DNA of 64,000 bases from NCBI RefSeq assembly GCF_900292035.1, contig NZ_OMPO01000003.1, forward strand, positions 124,001 through 188,000. The letters are read 5' to 3'. Source of the stretch: Blastococcus sp. Marseille-P5729 (GTDB lineage Bacteria > Actinomycetota > Actinomycetes > Mycobacteriales > Antricoccaceae). Positions 15,912 to 24,821 of this stretch are shown in pieces (position 1 is the stretch's first letter; each line of letters starts with the position of its first letter). Both the position numbers and the translations under genes were made by a program. Below the pieces are notes generated by a model. The model made no database searches. It was not told where the DNA came from and was given only the letters and a program-made list of their open reading frames with translations.

Positions 15912-17495
15912 TCAGGCGAGCTTGCGCAGCTCGTGCTTCTGCACCTTGCCGGTCGCGGTCTTCGGCAGCGCCTCGACGATCTCGACCCGCTTGGGCACCT
16001 TGAACCCGCCGAGGCGCTCCTTGCAGTGCTTGATCACGTCGGCTGCGGTGACGTCGGAGCCGTCGGTGACCACGAACGCGGTGACCGCCTCACCCCACCG
16101 CTCGTCGGCGACGCCGATCACCCCGCAGTCCTGGATGTGCGGGTGCTCCAGGATGGTCCGCTCGACCTCCATCGAGGAGACGTTCTCGCCGCCGGACTTG
16201 ATCATGTCCTTCGAGCGGTCGGTGAACCAGATGACGCCCTCGTCGTCCTTATAGCCAAGGTCGCCGGTGCGCAGCCAGCCGCCGCGGAACACCTCGTTGT
16301 TGACCTCGGTGCGATTCCAGTAGCCCTGCATCACCTGGGCGCCGCGGTAGACGATCTCGCCGTGCTCGCCGCGCGGCAGCAGCTCGCCGTCCGGCCCGAT
16401 GATCCGGGTGTCGACGGTCGCGACCGGCGGGCCCCAGGACGCCGTCGCGGTGAACTCGTGCTCGGGGAACTGGAAGACGGTCGGCGGGACGCACTCGGTC
16501 ATTCCCGACCCCAGTAGCGCGTGTCCGTTGGGGAACAGCTCCTTGATGCGCTTGATCCGCTGCTCGGGCATCTGCGCCATCGCGTACATGCAGAACTGCA
16601 CGCTGTCGTACGACTTGCCCTGGGTGCGCGGGTTCTGCAGCAGTAGCTCATACATGTGCGGCAGCAGCATGATGTGGGTGAGCCCGTCGTTCTCCAGCGA
16701 GTCGATGAACTGGTCGGGCTCGAACCCGGGCAGCGCCACGACCGTGCCGCCGGTCGCCAGGGTCGGCATCGTGAGCACGTTCAGCGCGGTGGTGTGGAAC
16801 ATCGGGACGATCACGCCGAAGACGCTGGGCTCGTTGCCCCACTTGTGGCCAGCGGTGATGGCGGTGGTCAGGCAGGCGACGACGACTGACACGTGGCTGG
16901 TCAGCACGCCCTTGGGCCGCGAGGTCGTGCCGCTGGAATACAGGCACTGGAGAATGTCGCGGTCGTCGACCTCGACCTCCAGTAGCGAGCCGTCACCGGA
17001 AGCGATCTCATCCCACGAGACCGTGTCGATCCCGCCGATCTGCTCAGGGTGCTCACCGCGGACGACGACCCGGGTCACCTGAGGCAGCTCGCCGATGATC
17101 TGCTCGAGGATCGGCAGGAAGGCATCGTCGACGACGATGGTGCCGACCTCGGCGTCCGCCAGGCAGAAGCGGATCTCATCGGGTGCCTGGGCGAGGTTGA
17201 TCGGCAGGCTGATCAGGCCCGCCTTCGCGCAGCCGTAGTAGGTGGCCATGAACTGCCACGAGTTGCCCATGATGAACCCGACCGGCTCCTGACGCCGCAG
17301 ACCGAGCTCCAGCAACCCGCGGCCCACTGCGTTCGCCGTACGCTCGAGCTCGGCATAGGTGACGCTGCCCTGGGAGTCCTTGATGGCGATCCGCTCGGGG
17401 AACTGCTCGGCAGATCGAGTGAGCATGTCGCCGACGACGCAGCGTCCGGCGAGGTTCAGGTCGAGCGAGGAGACTCCGGAGACGTCGGCTTTCAT
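15912..17495 (-). CDS. AMP-forming acyl-CoA ligase (ANL superfamily)
   Basis: The 527-residue enzyme would activate a carboxylic acid with ATP and CoA. The P-loop-like motif reads YSSGTTSRPKGVL (near 170), the aryl/acyl site LGSGMTECVPPTVF (near 315), the hinge GYKDDEGVIWFTDRSKDMIKSGGENVSSMEVE (near 410), and the C-terminal catalytic Lys lies in KTATGKVQKHELRK. The ATG at 17495 has GGGAGCAG upstream; a longer open frame to 17642 would run through operator site B. It is therefore probably controlled by the same TetR protein as the other acyl-CoA genes. The acyl substrate is unknown. Confidence 0.92.
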   Translation of the reverse strand: MKADVSGVSSLDLNLAGRCVVGDMLTRSAEQFPERIAIKDSQGSVTYAELERTANAVGRGLLELGLRRQEPVGFIMGNSWQFMATYYGCAKAGLISLPINLAQAPDEIRFCLADAEVGTIVVDDAFLPILEQIIGELPQVTRVVVRGEHPEQIGGIDTVSWDEIASGDGSLLEVEVDDRDILQCLYSSGTTSRPKGVLTSHVSVVVACLTTAITAGHKWGNEPSVFGVIVPMFHTTALNVLTMPTLATGGTVVALPGFEPDQFIDSLENDGLTHIMLLPHMYELLLQNPRTQGKSYDSVQFCMYAMAQMPEQRIKRIKELFPNGHALLGSGMTECVPPTVFQFPEHEFTATASWGPPVATVDTRIIGPDGELLPRGEHGEIVYRGAQVMQGYWNRTEVNNEVFRGGWLRTGDLGYKDDEGVIWFTDRSKDMIKSGGENVSSMEVERTILEHPHIQDCGVIGVADERWGEAVTAFVVTDGSDVTAADVIKHCKERLGGFKVPKRVEIVEALPKTATGKVQKHELRKLA

Positions 17496-17536
17496 GGGCT
17501 GCTCCCGGTGGTGTTGGCTGAGGGTCCACCGATTGT

Positions 17537-17568
17537 CCGAGAAGTTGACGGGTGCGTCAACTTCTCGG
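17537..17568. promoter_or_regulatory. Extended palindromic operator (site B)
   Basis: A perfect inverted repeat with 13-bp arms (CCGAGAAGTTGAC / GTCAACTTCTCGG) and a 6-nt centre lies 42 bp upstream of the ligase start. It contains AAGTTGA-N8-TCAACTT exactly, as at sites A and C, and is the longest version in the window. Confidence 0.75.
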
Positions 17569-17650
17569 GCGGACGCCGGCCACCGTGTCCGGATCGTTCT
17601 TCCGTGATGAGGCTCACGAGGGGTTGGCAAAAGCGGGATCATCGGTAAAG

Positions 17651-17682
17651 TGAGGCACGCCTAAGTTAGGACAGCCTAACTT
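17651..17682 (+). promoter_or_regulatory. DtxR/IdeR-type iron box
   Basis: AAGTTAGGACAGCCTAACTT (17663-17682) is a near-perfect match to the actinobacterial iron box (TTAGG-N4-CCTAA core). A second, weaker overlapping box, TGAGGCACGCCTAA, is at 17651-17664. It lies 23 bp upstream of the siderophore-binding lipoprotein gene, so iron repression of the whole operon is expected. Confidence 0.88.
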
Positions 17683-17705
17683 CACAACCGATGAAGGAAC
17701 CTCAG

Positions 17706-18659
17706 TTGAGCCGACTCCGCACCACCCTAGCCGCCGGGCTCGTGTCGTTCATGACCGTGTCCCTGGCCGCCTGCAGCTCCGACTCGGGTGACGAGCAGAG
17801 CGAAGATGCCGCGGGCAAGGAGATAACGGTCAGCCACGCCCAGGGCGAGACGACGCTGACCACCAACCCCGAGAAGGTCGTCGTCCTGGACTTCGGCATT
17901 CTCGACACACTCGACGCGCTCGAGGTCGACTCGGTCGTGGGCCTGGCTAAGCAGGGCGCGCCGGACTTCCTTGAGGAGTACACCGGCGATGACTACGAGG
18001 ACGTCGGGACCATGCAGGAGCCGGACGTCGAGAAGATCGCCGAGCTCGATCCCGATGTGATCCTGATCGGCGGCCGGGCCGCCCCGAAGTACGCCGAGCT
18101 CGCCGAGATCGCGCCGACGGTCGACCTCACCGTGGGCAGCGATGACTTCATGACCTCGTTCACGGAGGTCTCGACCACCATCGGCGAGATCTTTGACAAG
18201 ACCGACGAGGTCGAGGAGAAGCTCGCCGACATCGACGAGCAGATCGAGCAGACCAAGAGCGATGCGGAGGGCGCCGGGAACGCGCTCATCGTGCTGGTCA
18301 GCGGCGGCAAGCTGTCGGCCTTCGGCCCCGGCTCGCGCTTCGGCTTCGTGCACGACGTCCTCGGCATCCCGGCCGCCAGCCCCGACCTGCAGGTCGATCG
18401 GCACGGCCAGGCGATCAGCAACGAGTTCGTCGCGCAGACCAACCCGCAGCACCTGTTCGTCGTCGACCGCGACGCGGCGATCGGCCAGGAGAGTGGCCAG
18501 GGTGCCGAGCAGGTCCTCGACAACGACCTCATCAAGGGCACCGATGCGGCCAAGAGCGACAAGATCACCTATCTCGACGGGCAGCGCTGGTACGTCGTCG
18601 GTGCCGGGCTGAACAACGTCCCGGAGATGATCGACGAGATCGCGAACGCGATCAAGTAG
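17706..18659 (+). CDS. Siderophore ABC transporter substrate-binding lipoprotein
   Basis: The roughly 317-residue protein has a lipoprotein signal (SRLRTTLAAGLVSFMTVSLAAC, Cys after LAA) and a periplasmic-binding type II fold of the CeuA/YclQ class (NPEKVVVLDFGILDTLDAL; YEDVGTMQEPDVEKIAELDPDVILIG; FGPGSRFGFVHDVLGI). It captures ferric siderophore outside the membrane. TTG at 17706 has GAAGGAA at 6 nt and is preferred; ATG at 17691 is in frame but lacks a ribosome site. It is first gene of an iron-box operon with two permeases, an ATPase and a DUF2218 protein. Confidence 0.93.
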   Translation: MSRLRTTLAAGLVSFMTVSLAACSSDSGDEQSEDAAGKEITVSHAQGETTLTTNPEKVVVLDFGILDTLDALEVDSVVGLAKQGAPDFLEEYTGDDYEDVGTMQEPDVEKIAELDPDVILIGGRAAPKYAELAEIAPTVDLTVGSDDFMTSFTEVSTTIGEIFDKTDEVEEKLADIDEQIEQTKSDAEGAGNALIVLVSGGKLSAFGPGSRFGFVHDVLGIPAASPDLQVDRHGQAISNEFVAQTNPQHLFVVDRDAAIGQESGQGAEQVLDNDLIKGTDAAKSDKITYLDGQRWYVVGAGLNNVPEMIDEIANAIK

Positions 18660-19684
18660 TGAGCGCCATCAGCGACCACCAGGCGACCGGCACGCGAGCA
18701 CCGCGCGCCGGTCGCCGGTCGCTGTATCTGGGCATCAGCGCGCTGGCGATCCTCGTGCTGTGCGGCATCTCGATGTTCGTCGGCGTCGCCGATCTGGGCT
18801 TCTCGGACCTGTTCGCCGAGCAGACCCGTGGGCATGCACTGAACCTGATGATGACCAGCCGGCTGCCGCGCACCGCCGCGCTGGTGTTGGCCGGATCGTC
18901 GCTGGCGGTCTGCGGGCTGATCATGCAGCTGCTGACCCGCAACGTCTTCGTCGAGCCCTCGACCGCCGGCACCATGGAGTTCGCCGGGCTGGGCCTGGTG
19001 CTGGTCATGCTCTTCTGGCCGGGCGCGCCGGTCTGGATGCGCATGCTGGCCGGCACCGCGCTGGCGCTCGCCGGCACGGCGATCTTCCTGAAGATCCTGA
19101 ACGCCATCCCGATGCGCGACATCCTCGTCGTACCGCTGATCGGCCTGATGCTCGGCGGCGTCGTGGCGGCCGCGGCGACCTTCCTCGCCTACCGCGCCGA
19201 CCTGCTGCAGAGCCTCGGCGCGTGGACGACGGGCGACTTCTCCGCCGTCCTCGCCGGCCGTTACGAGCTGCTGTGGGTGGCGGGCCTGGCCACGGTGGTC
19301 GCGCTCGTCGTGGCCGACCGGTTCACCGTCGCCGGCATGGGCGAGGCGTTCACGACCAACCTCGGGCTGAACTACCGGCGCACCATGGCGCTCGGCCTGA
19401 CGGTGGTCTCGATCGTCAGCGCCATCATCGTCGTCACCGTCGGCATGCTGCCCTTCCTCGGGCTGGTCGTGCCCAACGTCGTCCGGCTGATCGTCGGCGA
19501 CAACGCCCGGCGCGCCGTCCCGCTGGTTGCGCTCGGTGGGGCCGGCCTGCTGCTGATCTGCGACCTGATCGCCCGCGTCGTCGTCTACCCCTTCGAGCTG
19601 CCGATCGGCACCGTCATGGGCGTCATCGGCGCGGCCGCCTTCCTGTACATGCTGCTGCGGAAGGGGGCGCGCCATGGTGCTTGA
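18659..19684 (+). CDS. Iron-siderophore ABC transporter permease 1
   Basis: The 341-residue FecCD-type membrane protein has about ten helices. TSRLPRTAALVLAGSSLAVCGLIMQLLTRN (near 62) and GMLPFLGLVVPNVVRLIVGDNARR (near 262) are FecCD signatures, the latter being the coupling region to the ATPase. It is most like YclN/CeuB permeases for catecholate-type siderophores. The GTG start overlaps the TAG of the binding-protein gene by one base. Confidence 0.92.
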   Translation: MSAISDHQATGTRAPRAGRRSLYLGISALAILVLCGISMFVGVADLGFSDLFAEQTRGHALNLMMTSRLPRTAALVLAGSSLAVCGLIMQLLTRNVFVEPSTAGTMEFAGLGLVLVMLFWPGAPVWMRMLAGTALALAGTAIFLKILNAIPMRDILVVPLIGLMLGGVVAAAATFLAYRADLLQSLGAWTTGDFSAVLAGRYELLWVAGLATVVALVVADRFTVAGMGEAFTTNLGLNYRRTMALGLTVVSIVSAIIVVTVGMLPFLGLVVPNVVRLIVGDNARRAVPLVALGGAGLLLICDLIARVVVYPFELPIGTVMGVIGAAAFLYMLLRKGARHGA

Positions 19685-20672
19685 GCCTCTTGAGCTGTCC
19701 GACGCGCGGCCCGCGCCGTCCCGCAGCCGTGACGCCCGGCGAATGACTCTGCTGGTCGCTGTCGCCGCCGTCTGCATCGCCGTGTTCCTGACCATCGGCG
19801 TCACGGGCAACTGGGACTTCATCCTGCCCCGGCGACTGACCACGGTCGCGACGATGAGCGTCGTCGCGGTCGCCATCGCGATCTCCACGGTGCTGTTCCA
19901 CACGATCACGGCCAATCGCATCCTGACGCCGTCGATCATGGGCTTCGACTCGCTCTACCTGCTGATCCAGACCGCGGGCGTGTTCGTGATCGGCAGCTCC
20001 GCGATGAACAACGTCGACACCCTGGTGCGCTTCGCGCTCGAGGCGCTGCTGATGGTCGGGATGTCGGTCGTCCTGTACCGCTGGCTGCTGCTGGACACCC
20101 GGCGCAGCCTGCATCTGCTGGTGCTGGTCGGCGTCATCATCGGCACCATGCTGCGCAGCCTCTCGTCGCTGCTGCAGCGCATCATGTCGCCGGAGGAGTT
20201 CATCGTCGTCCAGGACGCCTTCTTCGCCGACTTCACCGGCGCCGAGCCGCGGCTGCTGGCGATCGGCGGCGTCCTGATCCTCGCCTGTGTCGCGATCGTG
20301 TGGCGGCTGCGGCGAGAGCTCGACGTCCTCGCCCTCGGCCGCGACACCTCCGTGGGCCTCGGCGTCGATCACCGCGCACTCACCATGCGGCTGCTGGTGC
20401 TGATCGCCATCCTGGTCGCCGTCGCCACCGCGCTGGTCGGGCCCACCACCTTCTTCGGACTGCTGGTGGCTCACCTCGCCTATCAGTTCTTCTCGTCGCA
20501 GAAGCACGCCGTGATCGTGCCTGCCGCGAGTCTGTGTGCGCTCATCGCGCTCATCGGAGGACAGGTCGTCTTCGAACGAATCCTCGGATTCCAGGGCAGC
20601 CTGTCCATGGTCGTCGAGTTCCTCGGCGGCATCGTGTTCATCGTTCTCCTCTTGAGAAGGGCCTCGGCATGA
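19674..20672 (+). CDS. Iron-siderophore ABC transporter permease 2
   Basis: The 332-residue FecCD-family partner (YclO/CeuC-like) has RRLTTVATMSVVAVAIAISTVLFHTITANRILTPSIMGFDSLY near residue 45 and VGPTTFFGLLVAHLAYQFFSSQKH near 240. It pairs with permease 1 to form the heterodimeric channel. The ATG at 19674 overlaps the end of permease 1 by 11 bp, and its stop overlaps the ATPase start, so the operon is tightly coupled. Confidence 0.92.
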   Translation: MVLEPLELSDARPAPSRSRDARRMTLLVAVAAVCIAVFLTIGVTGNWDFILPRRLTTVATMSVVAVAIAISTVLFHTITANRILTPSIMGFDSLYLLIQTAGVFVIGSSAMNNVDTLVRFALEALLMVGMSVVLYRWLLLDTRRSLHLLVLVGVIIGTMLRSLSSLLQRIMSPEEFIVVQDAFFADFTGAEPRLLAIGGVLILACVAIVWRLRRELDVLALGRDTSVGLGVDHRALTMRLLVLIAILVAVATALVGPTTFFGLLVAHLAYQFFSSQKHAVIVPAASLCALIALIGGQVVFERILGFQGSLSMVVEFLGGIVFIVLLLRRASA

Positions 20673-21478
20673 TCCAGGTCGAATCGGTAGCCAAGCAGTA
20701 CGGCGAAAAGGTCGTCCTCGACGACGTCGACGTCACCATCGCCCCCGGCGGCATCACCGCACTGGTCGGGGCGAACGGCGCGGGCAAGTCCACGCTGCTC
20801 GCCGTGATGAGCCGGCTGCTGCAGGCCGACTCCGGCAGCGTGAGCGTCGACGGCATGGACGTCGGACGCACCGACAGCAAGCGGCTGGCCCGCCATCTTG
20901 CGATCCTGCGGCAGGAGAACACCCTCGCCGTCCGGCTGACCGTGCGCGACCTGGTCGCCTTCGGCCGCCACCCGCACTCCGGTGGCCGGCTGACCATCGA
21001 GGACCAGCGGCACATCCAGCAGTCCCTCGACTACCTCAACCTCGGCCCGCTGGCCGACTGCTTCCTCGACGAGATCTCCGGCGGACAGCGCCAGCGGGCC
21101 TTCGTCGCGATGGTGCTGTGCCAGGACACCGACTACGTGCTGCTCGACGAGCCGCTGAACAACCTCGACATGGCGCACTGCGTGGCCATCCTCGAGTTGC
21201 TGCGGCGCGCCGCCGACGACCTCGGCAAGACCATCGTCATCGTGCTGCACGACATCAACGCCGCCTCGGCGTACGCCGATCACATCATCGCGATGTCCGA
21301 GGGACGGGTGATCGCCGAAGGCGCCCCGAGCGAGATCATGGTGCCCCGCCAGCTGGAGCAGATCTTCGGCGTCCCGGTCGACGTCCGCGACATCGACGGG
21401 CAGCTCGTGTGCCTGCCGTTCCCGACCCGCCGGTGCTGCGCCGGTGCCTGCCGGTGCAAGGAGATCAGCGTTGCCTAA
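20669..21478 (+). CDS. Iron-siderophore ABC transporter ATPase with Cys-rich tail
   Basis: The 269-residue ATPase has Walker A GANGAGKST (about residues 34-42), signature SGGQRQRAF (near 136), Walker B YVLLDEPL (near 154) and switch His in IVLHDINAA. It energises the two FecCD permeases. The ATG at 20669 overlaps the previous stop, with GAAGGG upstream. The last residues, RRCCAGACRCKEISVA, carry a CC-x3-C-x-C cluster that YclP/FecE-type ATPases normally lack; it could bind a metal or Fe-S species, which is speculative. Confidence 0.93.
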   Translation: MIQVESVAKQYGEKVVLDDVDVTIAPGGITALVGANGAGKSTLLAVMSRLLQADSGSVSVDGMDVGRTDSKRLARHLAILRQENTLAVRLTVRDLVAFGRHPHSGGRLTIEDQRHIQQSLDYLNLGPLADCFLDEISGGQRQRAFVAMVLCQDTDYVLLDEPLNNLDMAHCVAILELLRRAADDLGKTIVIVLHDINAASAYADHIIAMSEGRVIAEGAPSEIMVPRQLEQIFGVPVDVRDIDGQLVCLPFPTRRCCAGACRCKEISVA

Positions 21479-21755
21479 CACCTCCCGGGCCACCGTGCTC
21501 ACCGAGAAGCCGGCCCGCTACATCAAGCAGCTCGGCTCGCATTTCGGGCAGAAGATCGACGTCACCGAACGAGACGGCGCGACGGTGCTGGCGTTCCCCA
21601 TGGGGGAGTGCGAGCTGCGCGATGCCGGCTCGGCCATCGCGATCAACGCGACCGCGTCGTCCGACGACGATCTCCAACGGCTCGAAGGCGTGGTCGGACG
21701 TCACCTCGAGCGCTTCGGCGCCCGCGACGAGCTCACGGTGACCTGGACCCGCTGA
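21471..21755 (+). CDS. DUF2218 domain protein
   Basis: The 94-residue protein belongs to the DUF2218 family (KPARYIKQLGSHFGQKIDV; LQRLEGVVGRHLERFGARDELTVTW). These small proteins commonly accompany siderophore uptake genes in actinobacteria; the biochemical role is not known to me. TTG at 21471 is chosen because AAGGAG ends 7 nt upstream; it overlaps the ATPase stop by 8 bp. It is last gene of the iron operon, followed by an intergenic hairpin. Confidence 0.85.
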   Translation: MPNTSRATVLTEKPARYIKQLGSHFGQKIDVTERDGATVLAFPMGECELRDAGSAIAINATASSDDDLQRLEGVVGRHLERFGARDELTVTWTR

Positions 21756-21796
21756 CCTGGACCCGCTGACCTGGGCTCGCTGAGCCCTCCCCCGAC

Positions 21797-21851
21797 CTGC
21801 GGGGCTGTGGGACACGCTATCGGCCACACACCGTGCTCCACTGCCCCGCAG
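21797..21851. repeat. Intergenic inverted repeat CTGCGGGGC...GCCCCGCAG, copy 1
   Basis: Nine-base outer arms CTGCGGGGC (21797-21805) and GCCCCGCAG (21843-21851), with a partly degenerate inner stem, closely match the perfect 20-bp-arm copy at 62430-62484. It lies between the iron operon and fumC and could serve as a terminator, but has no T-run. Confidence 0.7.
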
Positions 21852-21876
21852 ATGGGAACCGAAGTACGGTCTAGGG

Positions 21877-23268
21877 ATGACTACGCGCATCGAGACCGAC
21901 AGCATGGGCCAGATCGAAGTCGACGCCGACCGGTACTGGGGAGCCCAGACGCAGCGCAGCCTGCACAACTTCGACATCGGACGCGACAGCTTCGTGTGGG
22001 GCCGGCCGATCGTGCGCGCCCTCGGCATCCTGAAGAAGTCAGCCGCGCTGGCCAACGGCGAGCTCGGCGAGCTGCCCTCCGACGTCGCGTCGCTGATCGC
22101 GCAGGCCGCCGACGAGGTGATCGACGGGAGGTTGGACGCGGAGTTCCCGCTCGTGGTGTTCCAGACCGGCAGCGGCACGCAGAGCAACATGAACGCCAAC
22201 GAGGTCATCTCCAACCGCGCGATCGAGATCGCCGGCGGGGAGCTCGGCTCGAAGAAGCCCGTGCACCCCAACGACCACGTCAATCGCGGACAGTCCAGCA
22301 ACGACACCTTCCCGACCGCGATGCACATCGCCGTCGTCCTCGAGATGCGTGAGCGGCTGTATGAGTCGGTGCAGAAGCTGCGCGACACCCTCGATGCCAA
22401 GGCCGGCGAGTACGCCGACGTCGTCAAGGTCGGCCGCACCCACCTGCAGGACGCCACCCCGATCACGCTGGGCCAGGAGATCGGTGGCTGGGTCGCCCAG
22501 CTCGACCATGCGATGGACGACGTCCGCCACGCCGAGCAGGGGCTGCATCGGCTCGCGATCGGTGGGACGGCGGTCGGCACCGGGTTGAACGCGCACCCCG
22601 ACTTCGGCGTACGTGCCGCGGGCTACATGGCCAGCGAGACCGGTGTCGAGTTCAGCTCGGCCGAGAACAAGTTCGCCGCGCTCGCCGCTCATGACGAGCT
22701 CGTCGCGGTCAGCGCCACCCTGCGCACGCTCGCCGGCGCCCTGATGAAGATGGCGAACGACGTCCGGTGGCTGGCCTCGGGGCCGCGCAACGGGATCGGC
22801 GAGCTGCTGATCCCCGAGAACGAGCCCGGCTCGAGCATCATGCCCGGCAAGGTCAACCCGACCCAGTGCGAGGCGATGACCATGGTGTGCACGCGGGTGT
22901 TCGGCAACGACGCCACCGTCGCCTTCGCCGGCACCCAAGGAAACTTCGAGCTGAACGTTTACAAGCCGGTCATGGCGCACGCGGTGCTCGAGTCGATCCG
23001 GCTCATCGCCGATGCGTGCGTGTCCTTCAACGACCACTGCGCCGTGGGCATCGAGCCAAACCGCGAGCGGATCGATGCGAACCTGGCGACGAATCTCATG
23101 CAGGTGACTGCGCTCAACCCGCACATCGGCTATGACAACGCGGCGGCGATCGCGAAGAAGGCGCACAAGGACGGCACCTCACTGCGTGAGGCGGCGCTGG
23201 AGCTCGGGCACGTCACTGAGGAGCAGTTCGACGAGTGGGTCGTGCCGATGGACATGACGCACTCTTGA
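21877..23268 (+). CDS. fumC: Class II fumarate hydratase
   Basis: The 463-residue protein is of typical FumC length. It interconverts fumarate and malate in the TCA cycle. The family signature [16 protein letters not shown] is near residue 320, the catalytic His region [10 protein letters not shown] near 100, and [14 protein letters not shown] near 130. It starts at ATG 21877 with a conserved N-terminus ([24 protein letters not shown]). It is monocistronic, flanked by a hairpin and an acyl-CoA dehydrogenase promoter. Confidence 0.97.
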   Translation: MTTRIETDSMGQIEVDADRYWGAQTQRSLHNFDIGRDSFVWGRPIVRALGILKKSAALANGELGELPSDVASLIAQAADEVIDGRLDAEFPLVVFQTGSGTQSNMNANEVISNRAIEIAGGELGSKKPVHPNDHVNRGQSSNDTFPTAMHIAVVLEMRERLYESVQKLRDTLDAKAGEYADVVKVGRTHLQDATPITLGQEIGGWVAQLDHAMDDVRHAEQGLHRLAIGGTAVGTGLNAHPDFGVRAAGYMASETGVEFSSAENKFAALAAHDELVAVSATLRTLAGALMKMANDVRWLASGPRNGIGELLIPENEPGSSIMPGKVNPTQCEAMTMVCTRVFGNDATVAFAGTQGNFELNVYKPVMAHAVLESIRLIADACVSFNDHCAVGIEPNRERIDANLATNLMQVTALNPHIGYDNAAAIAKKAHKDGTSLREAALELGHVTEEQFDEWVVPMDMTHS

Positions 23269-23456
23269 GTCGCGGTACTCCCTTTTTCGAGAGGGGTTGC
23301 CGGCGTCAAGAGGGCTTGTCGATCTCAAGCGGGGATTTATCCCCTCCCGCTCGCGGGAACCCCGCTTGGTGGTGTTGCGCCCGCTCGGTCGCAGAGTCGG
23401 CCCGTAGCCGGAGTCGGTCCGCTGCGGAGGATTCCGGCGGCCGAAGCCCGCGTGCT

Positions 23457-23478
23457 AAGTTGACACACGAATCAACTT
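23457..23478. promoter_or_regulatory. Palindromic operator, AAGTTGA-N8-TCAACTT (site C)
   Basis: It has the same 7-8-7 palindrome as site A, perfect in both arms, 19 bp upstream of the acyl-CoA dehydrogenase ATG and immediately before its ribosome site. Confidence 0.75.
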
Positions 23479-23497
23479 TTCTCTCCGGAGGTTCCTG

Positions 23498-24646
23498 ATG
23501 CCGCAGTTCACCGCCGAGCACGACGCGTTTCGCCAGATGGTCCGCAGCTTCGTCGCCAAGGAGCTCACGCCGTACGCCGACGAGTGGGAGAAGGCCGGGA
23601 CTTTTCCGGCCCACGAGGTCTTCAAGAAGGCGGGCGATCTCGGGATCCTCGGCATCGAGTACGACCCGGCGTACGGCGGGATGGGCGCGGACCATCTCTA
23701 CACGATGATCGCCGTGGAGGAGATCAACCGGATGCCCTGCGGCGGCGTCCCGATGGCCCTCGGCGTCCAGATGATGATGGCCACGCCGTCGCTGCACAAG
23801 TACGGATCGCACGAGCTCAAGGAGAAGTACCTCGCGCCCGCGATCGCCGGCGACATGGTCACCTCGATCGCCGTCACCGAGCCGGACGCCGGTTCGGACG
23901 TAGCGTCGCTGCGCACCAAGGCGGTCAAGGACGGCGATGACTGGGTCATCAACGGCTCGAAGATGTACATCACCAACGGCACCCAGTCCGACTGGCTGTG
24001 CCTGCTGGCGCGGACGTCGGACGAGGGCGGCTACCGCGGCATGTCGCAGATCGTCGTCGAGCGCAACAGCCCCGGCCTGACCGTGGAGAAGAAGCTGGAC
24101 AAGTACGGCATGCACTCGTCCGACACGGCGCTGCTGGCCTTCAACGACGTGCGGGTGCCGATCTCGAACACGATCGGGACGGAGGGTCGGGGCTTCCAGC
24201 AGCAGATGGAGCAGTTCGTCGTCGAGCGGATGTTCGCCACGTACGGCAAGGCCGACTCGATGCAGCGCGCGCTGGACCGCACCGCTGAGTACCTCAAGGA
24301 GCGCAAGGTCAACGGCAAGCCGCTGATCGCCAACCACTACATCTCGTACAAGCTCGCCGAGCTGTCGGCCCAGGTCGAGCTGATCCGCACCCATGGGTAC
24401 GCGATGGCCGACAAGTTCATGGCCGGTGAGGACACCACCCGCGACGCCACGATCTCCAAGCTGCTGGGTGCTCGCCTGGCCCGCGAGGTCGCGGACTGGT
24501 GCCTGCAGTTCCATGGCGGCATGGGCTACATGGAGGACTTCTGGGTGGCTCGGATGGTCCGGGACACCCGCCTGGGCTCGATCGGGGGCGGCAGCGACGA
24601 GACGATGCTGCAGGTCCTCGCCCGCATCGACGGCTTCACCCCCTAA
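23498..24646 (+). CDS. Acyl-CoA dehydrogenase
   Basis: The 382-residue FAD-dependent dehydrogenase has VTEPDAGSDVASL (near 127), ITNGTQSDW (near 157), and FHGGMGYMEDFWVARMVRDTRLGSIGGGSDE at the C-terminal end. The position of the Glu base in medium-chain enzymes (YEGT) is Gly here (IGGGSDE). The base may therefore be the Glu of VVERMF near residue 245, as in isovaleryl-type enzymes, which suits a branched acyl-CoA. CGGAGG precedes the ATG. Operator site C lies just upstream, tying it to the AAGTTGA set. Confidence 0.93.
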   Translation: MPQFTAEHDAFRQMVRSFVAKELTPYADEWEKAGTFPAHEVFKKAGDLGILGIEYDPAYGGMGADHLYTMIAVEEINRMPCGGVPMALGVQMMMATPSLHKYGSHELKEKYLAPAIAGDMVTSIAVTEPDAGSDVASLRTKAVKDGDDWVINGSKMYITNGTQSDWLCLLARTSDEGGYRGMSQIVVERNSPGLTVEKKLDKYGMHSSDTALLAFNDVRVPISNTIGTEGRGFQQQMEQFVVERMFATYGKADSMQRALDRTAEYLKERKVNGKPLIANHYISYKLAELSAQVELIRTHGYAMADKFMAGEDTTRDATISKLLGARLAREVADWCLQFHGGMGYMEDFWVARMVRDTRLGSIGGGSDETMLQVLARIDGFTP

Positions 24647-24757
24647 TCGGGTCTACTACCGCCATCCCCCGGTACCCCGCGCCCTCCACGGGTGATCAAG
24701 CGTCGGCGACGGGCATCAGAGCCCTCCAGAATGGGCTCTAGGGCTAGTAATTCGACA

Positions 24758-24779
24758 AAGATGACTCTAATGTCAACTC
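24758..24779. promoter_or_regulatory. Near-palindromic operator, AAGATGA-N8-TCAACTC (site D)
   Basis: It has the same geometry as sites A-C with one mismatch in each arm, 42 bp upstream of the acyl-CoA synthetase start, matching the 42-bp offset of site B from its ligase gene. Confidence 0.6.
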
Positions 24780-24821
24780 CAGCACATCGATACCTGCGAG
24801 CGCAACGAGGAGCCCGCGATT

